Assembly: GCA_030142905.1 (NCBI GenBank)
Contig: JASJOG010000106.1
Location: 372,001 to 436,000 of the forward strand
Origin: Heliopora coerulea
Lineage: Eukaryota > Cnidaria > Anthozoa > Scleralcyonacea > Helioporidae
Direction of reading: 5' to 3'
Length of the DNA stretch: 64,000 nt
The notes beneath the pieces are model-generated. The model was not told the DNA's origin, ran no database searches, and was given only the letters and a program-made list of their open reading frames with translations. Both the position numbers and the translations under genes were made by a program. Below are positions 25,901 to 37,200 of the stretch, piece by piece. Each line of letters opens with the position of its first letter. Positions within the stretch are counted from its first letter, which is position 1.

Positions 25901-26401
25901 GGCCCAGAAATTTCACGGGTGATTTCTGAGTTTGAGATAGCTCAAGATTCCATCAAGACACGTCAGTTGAAAGGCCCAAACATTCACCATCATGAGGTAA
26001 CCAAGAGCATACAAGAGAGGTTTCAGAAACAAGTAAAAAGCTTTGTTGATGCCATGGAAACCCTTGGAAATCCGTTTAAGGAAGAGAGTAGTGATCTAAT
26101 CATCCTTGACACAAAGGAAATTGCCTGTGAAGAAGTGGTGGCAAGCATCCAAAACATTGAGAATCGTGGCGAGGAACAGTTTCAGCATTTTGTCAAAGAG
26201 AGGCTCCTCGAGCGCAAGACAAATTTGACCCATCCGCTACAAAAATTTGACCGGGAGCTACAAAGGTTTGGTGATAGTGAAATTCTTCATGCCAAAATGC
26301 CAAAATGTGAATGTGTTACCATCAGGGAATTCGATTTTTTTGAGACCGCATTCTGTACGATTCAACCTTTTATCTGTAAAGTAGAACATATTAGCACATA
26401 A
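22968..26401 (+). pseudogene. Decayed DDE-like transposase gene of an unnamed family
   Basis: The frame begins MASSSEEELKM at 22968. N-terminal Cys pairs (KCALCQKS, KCFFCNES) suggest zinc binding. Later blocks include AVDNIDHNPSSTTAIGSLHG, VLACDQPLYSIAKQ, VVILGGLHVEMAAW and AIDHAHEQNNKLVKG. This is a plausible D, D, E arrangement and a family I recall as repetitive in invertebrates without a firm name. It is broken by a frameshift near 23478, a TGA at 24590-24592, and frameshifts near 24885 and 25440. An intron with proper GT...AG ends (25614-25838) joins in phase to the last exon (25839-26401). The catalytic assignment is inference. Confidence 0.65.
25614..25838 (+). other. Intron carrying a tRNA-like B-box fragment
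   Basis: The donor AAG|GTAATG and acceptor TTTTCAG|GTG preserve phase 1 across the junction. Inside, GCGGGTTCGATTCCCGTCTG (about 25699-25718) is a strong Pol III B-box/T-arm. No matching A-box was found, so this is a SINE or tRNA fragment and not a tRNA gene. Confidence 0.6.
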
Positions 26402-26489
26402 AGCGATTCACAACGACTTATTGTATTGACATGGGTGTATATTTTACAGTGGTATTCAATGTTCGTTCTTTTTTTGACCACCCTAACTC

Positions 26490-27119
26490 CATGAGGTCCA
26501 TGTTGAACCCCCTTCCCCCACCAGAATATCCCTGGGTGGGGACAGCTTAAATTTATCAGCACATGAATCACTACCATCGTGGAAGATTTCATGCCTTAAA
26601 CACCCATTATAGCAGAGTTTTGAATTTTTTTCCATTTTGTTTGAACACACCCTACACCCCTTAGGTGCATTTGTCCCCCCTGGGTGATTCTGGGTGGGTT
26701 CCATAGCTTAAAATTTTCAGCACATGAAACACTACCATTGTGCCAAGTTTCATGCCTTCAGCATTCATGCTAACAAAGTTTTGATATTTTTCATTTTATT
26801 TGGGACCCACCCTACCCTACAAAGGCGATTTTTGACCCCCTGAACAATTTTATGTAAATCTAAAACCTAAAATTGATCAGCAAATTAAGCACTACCATTG
26901 CACCGAATTTCATGCTTTCAGCATTCATACTAACAGAGTTTTGAATGTTTTCAATTTTTTGCAGCCATCCAACCCCCCTTAGGTGGATTTTTGACCCCCC
27001 TGGACGATTGTGGGCGGGGTCCATAGCTTAAATTGATCAGCACATGAAATACTACCATTATGCCAAATTTCATAATTTTACCTCAAAGTGCACAATTGTT
27101 GCACCACATTGCCGGACTA
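26490..27119 (-). repeat. Right long terminal inverted repeat
   Basis: Inverted counterpart of 21545-22170 with the same ~160-bp subrepeat organisation. Confidence 0.75.
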
Positions 27120-27183
27120 TATTTCCTCTCATAGTGAAACTAAAGTAGAGAATGAAGTGGCATCACGCCATTGGTCAACTTGA

Positions 27184-27330
27184 ATTAATAAGCCAAGTAA
27201 ATCCGGAATCAAATTAGAAGGTCATAAGTGTGAGGTTACATATCGTGAAGGTGTTGCTAGTAATAGTTATGTTCGTTGGAAATCGCAGAATATCACTCAG
27301 ACGACTGCTATAGAATTTATTCGCCTTCAG
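27184..27330 (+). other. Possible small coding exon
   Basis: An open stretch of about 49 codons (for example GHKCEVTYREGVASNSYVRW) ends at a good donor, CTTCAG|GTAAGA. No start, partner exon or family was recognised. It could be a fragment of another transposon. Confidence 0.25.
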
Positions 27331-29106
27331 GTAAGAAAGTAAACAATATATACCGTACAGTAAGTGATAACCTCAAACGTAGTCTATCAAAGGCAAACCC
27401 GAGAACTTACTAAAGATAAGTGAATTCAAGTGTGCTTCACTCAAAGCGACATAACGACTGGGTCACGCGAAACCAAAAGAAACTCAGTCTCTGTCCAATT
27501 CGCGATGGAGTCAACAAAGTGACGTAATGACAAGGAAATCATGAAAGAAGAAAAAAACTACCTTTTTCTTTCTTTCGTTATGTTAATGTCTTTATATCAT
27601 TATGTCGCTTGTGCAAACTAGGCCTCAAAGTGGCTTAACTAAACCGTGGCCACACAGAGCGTGGATAACGTCGTCCCGAAGCTCTGCAACTGTACAGTCC
27701 AAAAGGACAACCTGCTACGAGGACGTAGTCATAGATCATTACACAAACGATGAACTACAAGTACGAGCGATAAATTTACAGGATTGGTGCCGAGTTACTG
27801 GACACCTTGTTTTTCGCAAATAGATTACATGGTTTGCGTTATGGGACGTTAAGGTCATCTCATCTCGATGCTGAATTTCAAATACATTCGGTCAAGTTCT
27901 TACAACATTCAAAGACATTCTAATACGATATGAATGAGCTACTGTAATGTGAATACGAGTGACAAGCACAGAACATGAAATAAAGCTATTTAACATGGAG
28001 TATAACAATTACAACAGGACTAGGATTTCTTCGCATCGAGCAACATCATACAGAATAAAATTATAACATACAATGAATATGAAGCTAGTCTAATGTGAAT
28101 AAAGTCAGCGTAAGAGACGTTCTCACCAAGTTTGAATGGGTGGCAGTCAACGCTAACGAGGGAGTCCGAGTTCTGTGTTTAATTGATTCACTAGACGCTC
28201 TGCGAGTGTTCCAACGCTTTGATCTTATACTTGGGAAGGTCAAATTGGATTTCACCTTTAAAGAACTTTAGCAAGCGTTCCGCCTTTTTTTGTGGCTCAA
28301 AGTTGGTAATCGACGATGGCTGATGTCGAGCGGGTACAGCCAGTGTCCAAAGAAGAAATATTCACGAACAACATTGCTTGTCATCTATCGTCACAGTCGA
28401 CTGTCGCCAGTTCAAGCTTGGCAGATGTTGCATTCGTCTTCCATTGACTTAATCCATCTCAAACTAGTTTTATATTCACTGTATATGTAGTTTTACCCGC
28501 TCTGATGATGTTTTGCGATGCGATGAAGCGTTTTAAACATAGTGTCATATTAAGATTATTTGTTAAATTACATATTAAATGGCTTAGTTTCGTGTTTTGT
28601 GCTGTGGCATTTATACACATATATCATATTACGATTGTGATTATCGTCTGGTTGCATTCCCTACCAATGACTGAGCTGTAGAACAGACCCTGGTTAACTG
28701 ACTGAGATATGGTTCTTCATTCCTTTCTAAATTAAATAATTTTAAGACAATGTCACTTGTCACAGAAGATTTGTACTTTGTGTCCAATCTCTCGTAAAAC
28801 AGCCTTAGTAAGGCTCGGCAGCCATTCGATACCGATTACTTACTAGCGACCTTAAGATTTCACGACACGCTCATCTACTACGCGGGCGGAAGTGATCATG
28901 TAAGCACTGAGCTTGCGCACGGGTCGTAAAAAAATTGTCAAGCTTCTGTGACGCGGCGTTTTAGCATCTTCTGGCGTCGTCGCAGATTAGACCTCGGACG
29001 CTATTTGCCTCTTTCGTTAAAATGTAAGTTTCATAATTTTTTTCTTACTTTTATGCCTTGAATTTATTATGTAATGTTGTATCATTAAATTATTGATGAA
29101 AAGAAC
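27331..29106. other. Gene-free stretch
   Basis: No supported gene. The segment 28900-29030 is GC-richer and ends with a donor-like AAAATGTAAGT, so a noncoding first exon or promoter is possible but not shown. Confidence 0.35.
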
Positions 29107-29510
29107 CTAAATGTAATCTAACTTCATGGTTTTCACTAGTTCTATCACTATAATCAGCAAACATGTTTGCCGCACGATCACCTCTGTCCGCTTCGAAAAC
29201 TGTAAATAAATCACCGTGTGAATAAATGAACAGATTCGCCGAAGAAGTAGACACAGCACTTCAGTTTGTTCACAAACAGTTCCCTGCTGACAAGCGAATC
29301 CTTCTGGAAGACCCATAGCATGACCAAGGACTGGAATTTCTTTCTTCTTGAAACGAAAGTTCGCAACACATTCATGTTCGTCCATATCCTCTCAACAGAA
29401 TCTGGAATAGTCTTGATATGGGAGTTCTGGGTATTTCGAACGGCAAGCATCGTACAACAACACAAACTCATCATCATCAATAAGAGAGGAGTCGTAGGCA
29501 ACGAGTAAAG
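29107..29510 (-). pseudogene. PIF/Harbinger transposase N-terminal remnant
   Basis: The minus-strand segment ANFRFKKKEIPVLGHAMGLP, followed by the QQGTVCEQTEVLCLLLRR segment, matches the typical N-terminal pattern of PIF/Harbinger nucleases (FRF...I..L...L.....C..GT.C...E.LC.LL.R). The upstream part shows LIDDDEFVLLYDA but is interrupted by a stop. No catalytic core follows. Confidence 0.65.
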
Positions 29511-29897
29511 CATCTCTCACTTTTTGAAACGAGGACATTTAAGCTGATACAGTGACACTGATACAGTCCCGTTGTAGAAATCGACACAAATCTTAACGAT
29601 TTTTTAACACGCAGCGCAGACGCGGCTCTCTCCAGCCTTCCCTCGCATTTCATCGCCTTGTGGCTGAGCACGTCGTCAAATCTTAAGGTCCCTATTAAAG
29701 GCTAGTTTCCATATAACCGTAACAGCCGTAAAGAGGCCGGCGAAAGTGCTGCGACAGTGCTGCGGCATCGCCTGCGCCATTGCGTAGCACACTGTCAGCG
29801 GCGCCTTCAAGTGTTTCCATTTGAATGTGGCATTGGCGGGCCGTCGACCAAATCGCACGTCTGCTTCGAGAATTGGCGTTCAGACTTAAATTTGAAA

Positions 29898-30102
29898 ATG
29901 GCTGCCTTGAACCAAAGGTTGTTGTTGAAGTGTCAACTTGCTCTCCTTATCAATTACTTGAATCGACGAAGGGCGAGAAAAAAGATGAAAAGAAAACACC
30001 GATTCTGGGTTCGAGAAATTTTCCTTCAACGCTGTGTACGTGGTCAGTTTCATACTCTCTTTCAGGAATTAAAACTTCATGACAGAGAATATTTCTACAG
30101 GT
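29898..30102 (+). pseudogene. Harbinger transposase 5' fragment
   Basis: It opens with MAALNQRLLLKCQL and reads through RFWVREIFLQRCVRGQFHTL and ELKLHDREYFYR. This is the typical N-terminal pattern of Harbinger nucleases (WVR.I...R...G.F..L...L...D...FF). It stops matching after FYR, where the internal deletion lies. Confidence 0.7.
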
Positions 30103-30430
30103 TAGTGGACTGTTGCTGGTTTATTACTGTTCTCATCCTCAGATCTTCTCTTTCAAGATCTTCTCTTATTTCAGGTAGATCATTACGTCCTGATCCAAAT
30201 TTTGTGCATCGTACACGTTTAATGTACTTGGAGAAACTCGTTCGTATATTGTTATACCGTTTCTGTGCCTCTGCGATGTCAATTCCAAGCTTGGCACTGA
30301 TCTCTTTCCATGTGTTCTTTTTGTGTGGAACCTTATAGTCTTTGCTGCTCTTGTCATAAATAACGCGATAGTTTTGAATACAATTCATGAGAGTTTCGTT
30401 ATTAATATTCGGTCCATCCCTACTCGCCAT
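30095..30430 (-). CDS. MADF/Myb-like DNA-binding protein of a Harbinger element
   Basis: From MASRDGPNINNE (start at 30430) the protein has the MADF pattern: LMNCIQNYRVIYDKSSKDYK, then NTWKEISAKLG, AQKRYNNIRTSFSKYIKR. PIF/Harbinger elements encode such a protein as the partner of the transposase for end recognition and nuclear import. The frame is open from 30613 but the family start fits 30430. The protein is about 111 aa and may be truncated at its C-terminus by the internal deletion. Confidence 0.72.
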   Translation of the reverse strand: MASRDGPNINNETLMNCIQNYRVIYDKSSKDYKVPHKKNTWKEISAKLGIDIAEAQKRYNNIRTSFSKYIKRVRCTKFGSGRNDLPEIREDLEREDLRMRTVINQQQSTNL

Positions 30431-30773
30431 CTTGAATCCCAAACTTGCCCTAATTTTGACCTGTGATTCTGATTGGATGGCGGCCGTCACGTGACTCACA
30501 AGGAGTATTAAAGTAACAGGTTCATGTCCCCGGCACCGGCGTGAGGACGTTTCCATTAAAATTTTGATTTGCCGGCGGTGCTGTAACCGCCGGGATAGTT
30601 GAAATGAATTCAACTTTCACGGCACCGCTGACAGTGTGCCGACGACTGCCGCAGACACCGTGAACAAATGTTTCCATTAGAGGTAAGTCCGTCGCAGGCG
30701 ATGCCGCAGCACTGTCGCAGCACTTTCGCCGGCCTCTTTACGGCTGTTAGGGTTATATGGAAACCAGCCTTAA

Positions 30774-31270
30774 CCGAGTGTGAGGTCTGTACGGTAAAGT
30801 ATTTACGTGAGGTTTTCGTACAGACCGAGAGGCGAAGGAGCGAGGTCTGTGCGGAAAAAACCGAGGGCAAATACTTTCCCGCACAGACCGAACACACGAG
30901 GTTAATAAGGAATTTATTATATGGCTTTTGGCTCCTTTTTTCATCGCTTTTAGCGAAGCTTTGTGTTTGTGATTTAGCGGCTTAGGTTTACTTGCTTGTT
31001 TTTACCTGTTACATTGTGGTTTTTGGTATCTATTCATTTAGCTTTCTGCTTAAAATTATTGTTGAGGACGTTCAACTTCCTTTTCCGTAATTTGTGTTTA
31101 TAAATCTTCTGTAAAAGATACCTGAATCTGGTTTGTTTTTCTTCGAATCAACTCCGAAATTTTCCCGGAGAAACTAGCCGATCTGTACGAAAAACTTATT
31201 GCACGGCTAGGCAGCCAATCAGCTTGCGTCTTTTTACGTACAGACCGGATAGCGAGCTCAGCCATATAAT
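30774..31270. repeat. MITE-like repeat with GTCTGTRCGG palindromic motifs
   Basis: GAGGTCTGTACGG, GTACAGACCG, GAGGTCTGTGCGG and CGCACAGACCG recur in both orientations, with a last copy near 31235-31250. Clear boundaries and a target duplication were not found. No gene. Confidence 0.5.
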
Positions 31271-31466
31271 ACTGTGGGGTATTTGGTAACCTACCAAATT
31301 TGCTTCCTACACACGTTTTTAGCTCAGGAGGAACGAGGGGAGTGGAGGGATACTATTTTATTGCTTAAAGCATGTTCTGCTCGGAAAATAAGTTAAGGTA
31401 TGGCGTTTGAGCAAATCATGGTCATTTCACTACATGTAATTCACTGTTATCATAGCTTCGTGTTAA

Positions 31467-32624
31467 CCCTATTTAACATGGCATATCGGTATGCCCTTAT
31501 TTCACATGGGGGGGGGGATTTTTTGGCCCCCCCCTAATCATTTTGAGAACGGGAAATGGGAAATGTATGAAACTTTGGGATATGTTAGAAAAATATATTA
31601 CTAGTCAAAAAACATCAAAATATCTACAAAAAATTTTTTTCAAGTGTCTTTGCTGGGGGTCTGTTCATGTCTATATGTGGAATTTTTCAATACATTCATT
31701 ACATACGTAGCTTGCATGCTTTGTTCATATTGTTCTTTGACAAGATGGACAACAATGCTTAGATTTGCCAAGTTTGTTCTTTTGTTTCTTGTAATGAGGC
31801 TTTCCCTTCAACTGTTTGATGCAGTAAAAGCATCTTTTTCGATTACTTGGAGCTTCAAGTGCTGCTGGTTGTTCGACGTACTGTCACTTGTAACTTTTGT
31901 AACTTTTCACACCTTTTTCAATACCTCAGATAAGTAGGGTTTCTAATCTGTTTTACACTTCTTTCTATACATCAAAATATTAATAATGGATTCAACTAAC
32001 ATTTTCATAGAAAAGGGAAGCTTTAAAGATTTGTATAAAAGAAGCGTTTTGCCTGTGATTTGTATTCCACTAATTACTAATTACAGAATACGTGAAAGTA
32101 ACTCATTGTGTTTACTCCCGAGACTGCATTTTCCAGTTGAAAAAGGCAAACATAGAACTAAATTGAAGATGTAGTAATAAATCAGTGTGACAAAAAATCA
32201 AAAAAGACGTCAAAGTTTGAGAAAAACATTAGAATGTTTGAGTTCATAAAATAACAGCCGGAATTGAATTTTCCCGCTGAAAAAAAATAAAAATGATGAT
32301 TGCGCATTCAAATTTGTCTTAGACCTAAGATGTAATTGGCAGGCAAAAAAAATTCAACATTATTGTCCAAAAAATCTAATCAGACAAAAATAAAACCAAA
32401 GATTGTAAAACCGCAAAAAGTGATTTTTCACCCCCTGGCGACAAAAGTGGAATTACCCCCGGAAAACGTGAAAAATTTTAAAACTTCTTTATAGCAAAAT
32501 AACCGCAATAAAAAAATATTAAAAGTCACAAAATTTCAGCCGAATTGGACAAGCAGTTCAAATTTTATGAAACAAAGTATAGGTGGGGGGACCAAAAAAG
32601 CCCCCCCCCCCATGTGAAATAGGG
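31467..32624. mobile_element. piggyBac-type non-autonomous element (1,158 bp)
   Basis: Both ends start CCCTATTTMACATGG (14 of 15 matched, inverted) and are flanked by TTAA (31463-31466 and 32625-32628), the diagnostic piggyBac target. Long G/C runs follow each end. On the minus strand, 31725-31845 encodes KRCFYCIKQ...KHCCPSC, matching the Cys-rich C-terminal zinc domain of piggyBac transposases. The rest of the transposase is missing or unrecognisable. Confidence 0.82.
31725..31845 (-). pseudogene. piggyBac transposase C-terminal Cys-rich remnant
   Basis: The frame reads RKRCFYCIKQ, then a Lys-rich linker and KHCCPSCQRTI before a stop. Paired C-x2-C motifs are as in the RING-like tail that binds the element ends. 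Only about 40 codons are recognisable. Confidence 0.6.
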
Positions 32625-32659
32625 TTAAGACGTGTTATTCCCACAAACATGAGACTTGG

Positions 32660-32688
32660 CCATCCCCTTACGAGAAGTAAGGGGATGG
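32660..32688. repeat. 12-bp perfect hairpin
   Basis: CCATCCCCTTAC and GTAAGGGGATGG are separated by GAGAA. Function unknown. Confidence 0.75.
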
Positions 32689-33169
32689 TTAAGTAAAGCG
32701 ACTTACTTTACGTAATACGTAAACGATGTCATTTCATATCGCAGTATGGATTAACAGACACATGTTCTAAGTTTGACTATCCTTTGCCGTTTTTCAGCTG
32801 CATGCATATGACCTAACACCGCCACGAAACACAATTTTTTCACCTCGGATGCTTTGGACAACATACAATGGGCAGTAAAAACTGCACGTCCGGACATCAG
32901 GTTTCTTTCCGATGCACACACGAAGATTAAGCAAATCTGGAACAACTAATCCAAAACTGAAAAGCGAGCTCAGCGAGTACGTCGATTTGATGCCTGGCAA
33001 AGTTCTGATTGCAATACAAGCTGAAAGAAAGGGATGAGCCAGCAGACACTGACTCTGTTGTCAGCAGTATATTAGTTGTGTTTTAACGTGTATACCTTAG
33101 AACAGGGGTTCTCAACCCACTTGCATCTACTACTCATTTGCGATGGCACTGTTCACCCCATTACCCACC

Positions 33170-33260
33170 ACACTCTACGGCTACGCCCTACAGTCTACTC
33201 TACACTTTACTCTACAGTCTACAATTTCTACATTCTACAATCTACACTCTACCCGTACTA
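33170..33260. repeat. TCTACA-type microsatellite
   Basis: Degenerate tandem hexamer-like repeats (CTACAGTCTACTCTACA and variants). Confidence 0.75.
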
Positions 33261-33828
33261 GTCCACACTGCCCTACAGAAGGACATTGTTGTTGCTGAGT
33301 TCCCGTTAACCCCCGAGATAGCCCAAATTGCACCTTTTTGGGTAATTATGCCCTTGTATAGAAGCCCTGCCTTAGAATGAACAAAATCAAAGTCACTTGA
33401 CAATGGCTCTGTTATGTAGTTCTACTATATCAGGTCAGGTTTTCTGTGAAGAACCACTTCATCAGATGACGACGTAATCTGAACTGTGTCAAATCTAGCG
33501 TCGAGATGACATGAACTTATCATCCTAAATTTCATGTTTATAATTATCTAATTAAAAATAAGATGTTCAATTATTTATAAGCAACCCTGCAACTGTTGTA
33601 CTTAGTGGTGATGCACAAACAAACCCAAAATGATAACACAAATTTGTACTTTTCTGGATTTCTCGAAGGTAAAGAATAATCAAAATTAAAGCTGAATTAT
33701 ACGTTCCTGTGATGACGCAAGCCATACCTTGTTTTTAAAACGAACAAGTGTTTTTGCTGCTTGTTAACACAGTGACAAAGCACCCGTCCCGCTAGTTCTA
33801 AATCACTTATGCTGAGAGATCTCAAATA

Positions 33829-34200
33829 GGGCCTGTTTACACAAACCTGAGATAACCGCCAAACCGGGTCAGGACGCCAACCCGGGTTGTTAATAAACTA
33901 TGTTTACACTGGCCCGGGTTGCCAGCCGTCCGAGTCTGGTTCTCCCAACCCAGGACGATGGAGTGGCTAACCCGGGTTAGGGATCTTGCGTTCTGGATAA
34001 GAGAATGAACCCAGGTTCATACATCTACCACCACTTTACTCGAACCCGGATCAATTCAGTCCGCATTTACATGAAGATTTGAATAAAATTTTACACCTTC
34101 ACATCCAAGCTACCCCGGATCAACCAGGATCTTCAAACGCGTTACCCGGCAAAGCAGATTGACCCGGCTATCATGTTAACGTTTACAGGAGTTTATTCGT
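33829..34200. repeat. Dispersed repeat rich in CCCGGGTT
   Basis: GGGCCTGTTTACACAAACC opens a block with repeated AACCCGGGTT motifs. A relative lies at 46755-46975 and again, inverted, in the palindrome at about 48898-49118. It is probably a MITE family. Confidence 0.65.
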
Positions 34201-37200
34201 AAACTGGTTGACGACTTGCCAGTACACCTATTCACCATTATTTATAAACTGTATGTAATGCACATAGATTATATGACACATCACTATAATCTCAACTCAT
34301 TTTGTAGCTTAATGTTTGGAGAATCTAGCTGGTGATCAGGTTTTATGTTCAATTATGGTGCAAGGTACAGAATTCTGTTCACAGAAATAACCCTTCCACA
34401 CCTAAGGCATCATTTTTTATTTTATTCTTGCGACTGCAATGCCGCATGATTTTGTTCAGCGGCAAAAGGGTGCTTCCTGGTGGTCAGCAATGCATTAAAA
34501 CTTTCTCAATTATGGTAATCCATTGTTGCCTTTGGTAACCTTCATATTTAAATCCTGCTAATTCCAAGTAAGCAATGAGAGAGCATGGGTTCACTGTCTG
34601 GGTAGCAAGAGGTTGAAACTTGAGAAGTTGGCACATTCATGTAACAGACAAAATGCCAAGCAAGTAAAAATTTCTACCCCGACGGCATATAACCCGCACA
34701 GTGACAGAAATGTTACTTTTAGAAAAAAAACTCATCGTGTTACCCGCATCGTCAGATAACCCGCAGCAGCTAGGTAAGGCGAACTAATACGGGCACCAAT
34801 TTCAGCGACATTTAATGCGACACTATTGCGTTCCTCGTGGAATATTATTGCTGTACGTTTTACTACCTTCTGAAACGTGTCATCAATTCCACTTAAATTT
34901 TTTACATTGCAATGTTTCAACGGGTAGTAAGACGTGAAACAACTGTATTCAACTTGAAACGCAAGAATGTTGCGTTACATGTTGACAAAAGATGTTGCTC
35001 GTATTTGTTCACCTTTACAAAATTTGTAAAAGGGTTAAACAACCACAAGATTTTAAAAAAGTACGCTGGATGAAAACATTTATTAAGATTACAAGTAGCT
35101 TTTATAGGAGAAAACGCGACACTAAGCCATGCGTGGGTAGTCTGTTTTCATTGTGCGAGGAAGTTCGTGTTTTGTATTACACGTTCCAACTTACGGCGTA
35201 CGAGTAACGGCAGAATATAGGTCACGAAGGACTGTAGCATTTACACGTTACCGGATCGTAATTGCCTCGAAATGTCAATTTCATGATCTGTGCGGTTCGT
35301 TCGCAATCTCTAACGTCGAAAGATGAAAATTGAACTTTTTGCCTCTGCTGTGACGTCGCGCTGCTGAATCACACGTCTTGTTCAGTCATTCCAATGCGCC
35401 TCGGTCTTAAAAATTCGACAGATTACCCGCACCACCGCATCACCTGCACTGATTATGTATTTTAACCAAATTAACAGATAACCCGCGAGTTATCGCCCGG
35501 AAAATACGGTAGTCTAAGAACAGTCTTAATGTACACTGCAATGCTTGAGAATTCTAAGATAGAGTCACAAGTAATCCGTAATATAATTTTGCATTATAAT
35601 TATTTCATGATAAATTATAGCTCTTTGTTCTTGAAATGAATAAAAACTGGACATTGGATATATTCTTGGAACCTATTATAACAACGAGGTAAAATGGGGA
35701 TTAAGATGATTGGGAGTTACAGCATCAATCAGTAAACACTAAGCAACCTGATGACCAGGACAGGTTGATCAGACTGAAATAAAGATTGTTTGAGATTTCA
35801 AAAGGGTTTTGCAATCCACTCCTGTTCTACCTTTTCTTTATTTAGTAAGTCTTCAAGTAATAATAATGAAATATTAAACTAAGCATAGTAAGCCATGATC
35901 AGTCTGTTAGTTTTTGTTCAACGATCATATATTCCAACCTTATTTAATTTGTACCTGAAGCATTTCTGAAAAAGGTCTAACCCATCTGCAATTCCTAGTT
36001 TTTTGCACATGAGTATTTAAAGTCAAAATTTTGATAGGCAGTGCATTCAGTAACAGATCATAAATCTTCATATTCTTGCTGGTCACTATAATTTTGTCTC
36101 ATGCATACTTGTTTTCTTTGTTTTGAGCAAGTGAAAGAGTTGGGGTTTTTTTCCATATGTTATTATTCCATTATGTAGTAAAACCACAGAATTTAACCAA
36201 AGTCCAGCTCCTTAAATTAAAGATCAAGCAAACAAGGTATATATTCTAAATAAGCACACAAACGTACTGTGACTATTTCACTTACAACCAGGATAAAACT
36301 GCTTGTGTTTTGGGCTGGCTATAGAACTGGTACCGTATATATTCAAAGTATTGATGGGCCTGCTCCAATTCTGCTAGACCACCGTAATACTAAGTCAGAA
36401 CCAAAAATTCAATACAATAATTTGAATATTAGATTTCCTTGAACGAAAAGGAGACCTTTTTAGTAGGAGTAATTGTGTATTTACTTTTACTTGCACAATT
36501 ATATGTTGTGCCCACAGCAGTTTGTATGTACAAGTCAGGTATGGAAAGGATGCCTTTAACTCTACCAGTAGAATCATTCTTCAATTATCTCACTCTGGCT
36601 ACTACCAGATTATTTTACTGCAGCCAACTCCCAATGATTGTACTCAGACATTAAGGAGAGACATCCTTAAACATGCAATTGCTCTGAACTCTTCCCAGGC
36701 AGGACCAGTCTTCTATTACATGTAGTTTACTCCGGCTAACACCACGGTTTTACTCATTAAAGGGGAGCATCCTTCTAGGAAAGTGTTTAACGACTGAGCA
36801 AACAATTTATTTGTTCACTGATGTTTACTAATAAAAGTATGAAAGGTGATTCTGCAGAATTCTGAGCATTAGTTTACTCTTAAGATTTACAGGGCGACTG
36901 GGAGTCAGAGAATGACTGTAGGGAAATTGTATCAGCCACAATTACAAAGTCGTGATGGGGATTTATCACACTGGTCAGCCACGTGTGATCTAGATTATGT
37001 CATTACAGATGAGAATGAAACTGTAATAACCATTGAGTATTTCAAATAAAAAGCAACAGTGACTCCAAAGATTGAACTAGGGTTACCCCGGTTTTGTATG
37101 GTAGATATGAATGAACTATGCAACCCCGTGTCTTTGTCTGAAATTAAAACTAATAAAAGTACTTCAGTTGTCCTAGATGACCATATGGACACGATTTCCC

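Larger units (their letters stand above)
21545..27119. mobile_element. DNA transposon with long subrepeated inverted termini (5.6 kb)
   Basis: The left end TAGTCCAGCAATATGGTGC matches the reverse complement of the right end (TAGTCCGGCAATGTGGTGC). Similarity continues for roughly 600 bp on each side (about 21545-22170 and 26490-27119). A possible 3-bp duplication TAT flanks the ends (21542-21544 and 27120-27122). Each arm consists of diverged direct subrepeats of about 155-160 bp. The interior has a decayed transposase-like gene on the plus strand. Superfamily unresolved. Confidence 0.8.
29699..30770. mobile_element. Internally deleted PIF/Harbinger element (1,072 bp)
   Basis: The ends AGGCTAGTTTCCATATAACC and its near-perfect inverted partner are flanked by a 3-bp TAA duplication (29696-29698 and 30771-30773), as expected for Harbinger. 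The inverted repeats are about 80 bp. Inside are the start of a transposase gene on the plus strand and a MADF-domain gene on the minus strand, converging. The transposase catalytic part is missing, so mobility would depend on a helper. Confidence 0.85.

Noticed and set aside
30951..30960. AGCGAAGCT in host DNA as another Polinton-type mini-hairpin
   Set aside because: A single isolated match outside the element is expected by chance and lacks the paired arrangement.
36439..36725. Overlapping 67-71-aa frames in the long gene-free stretch
   Set aside because: No conserved motif, no splice context and no codon pattern; ordinary chance frames.
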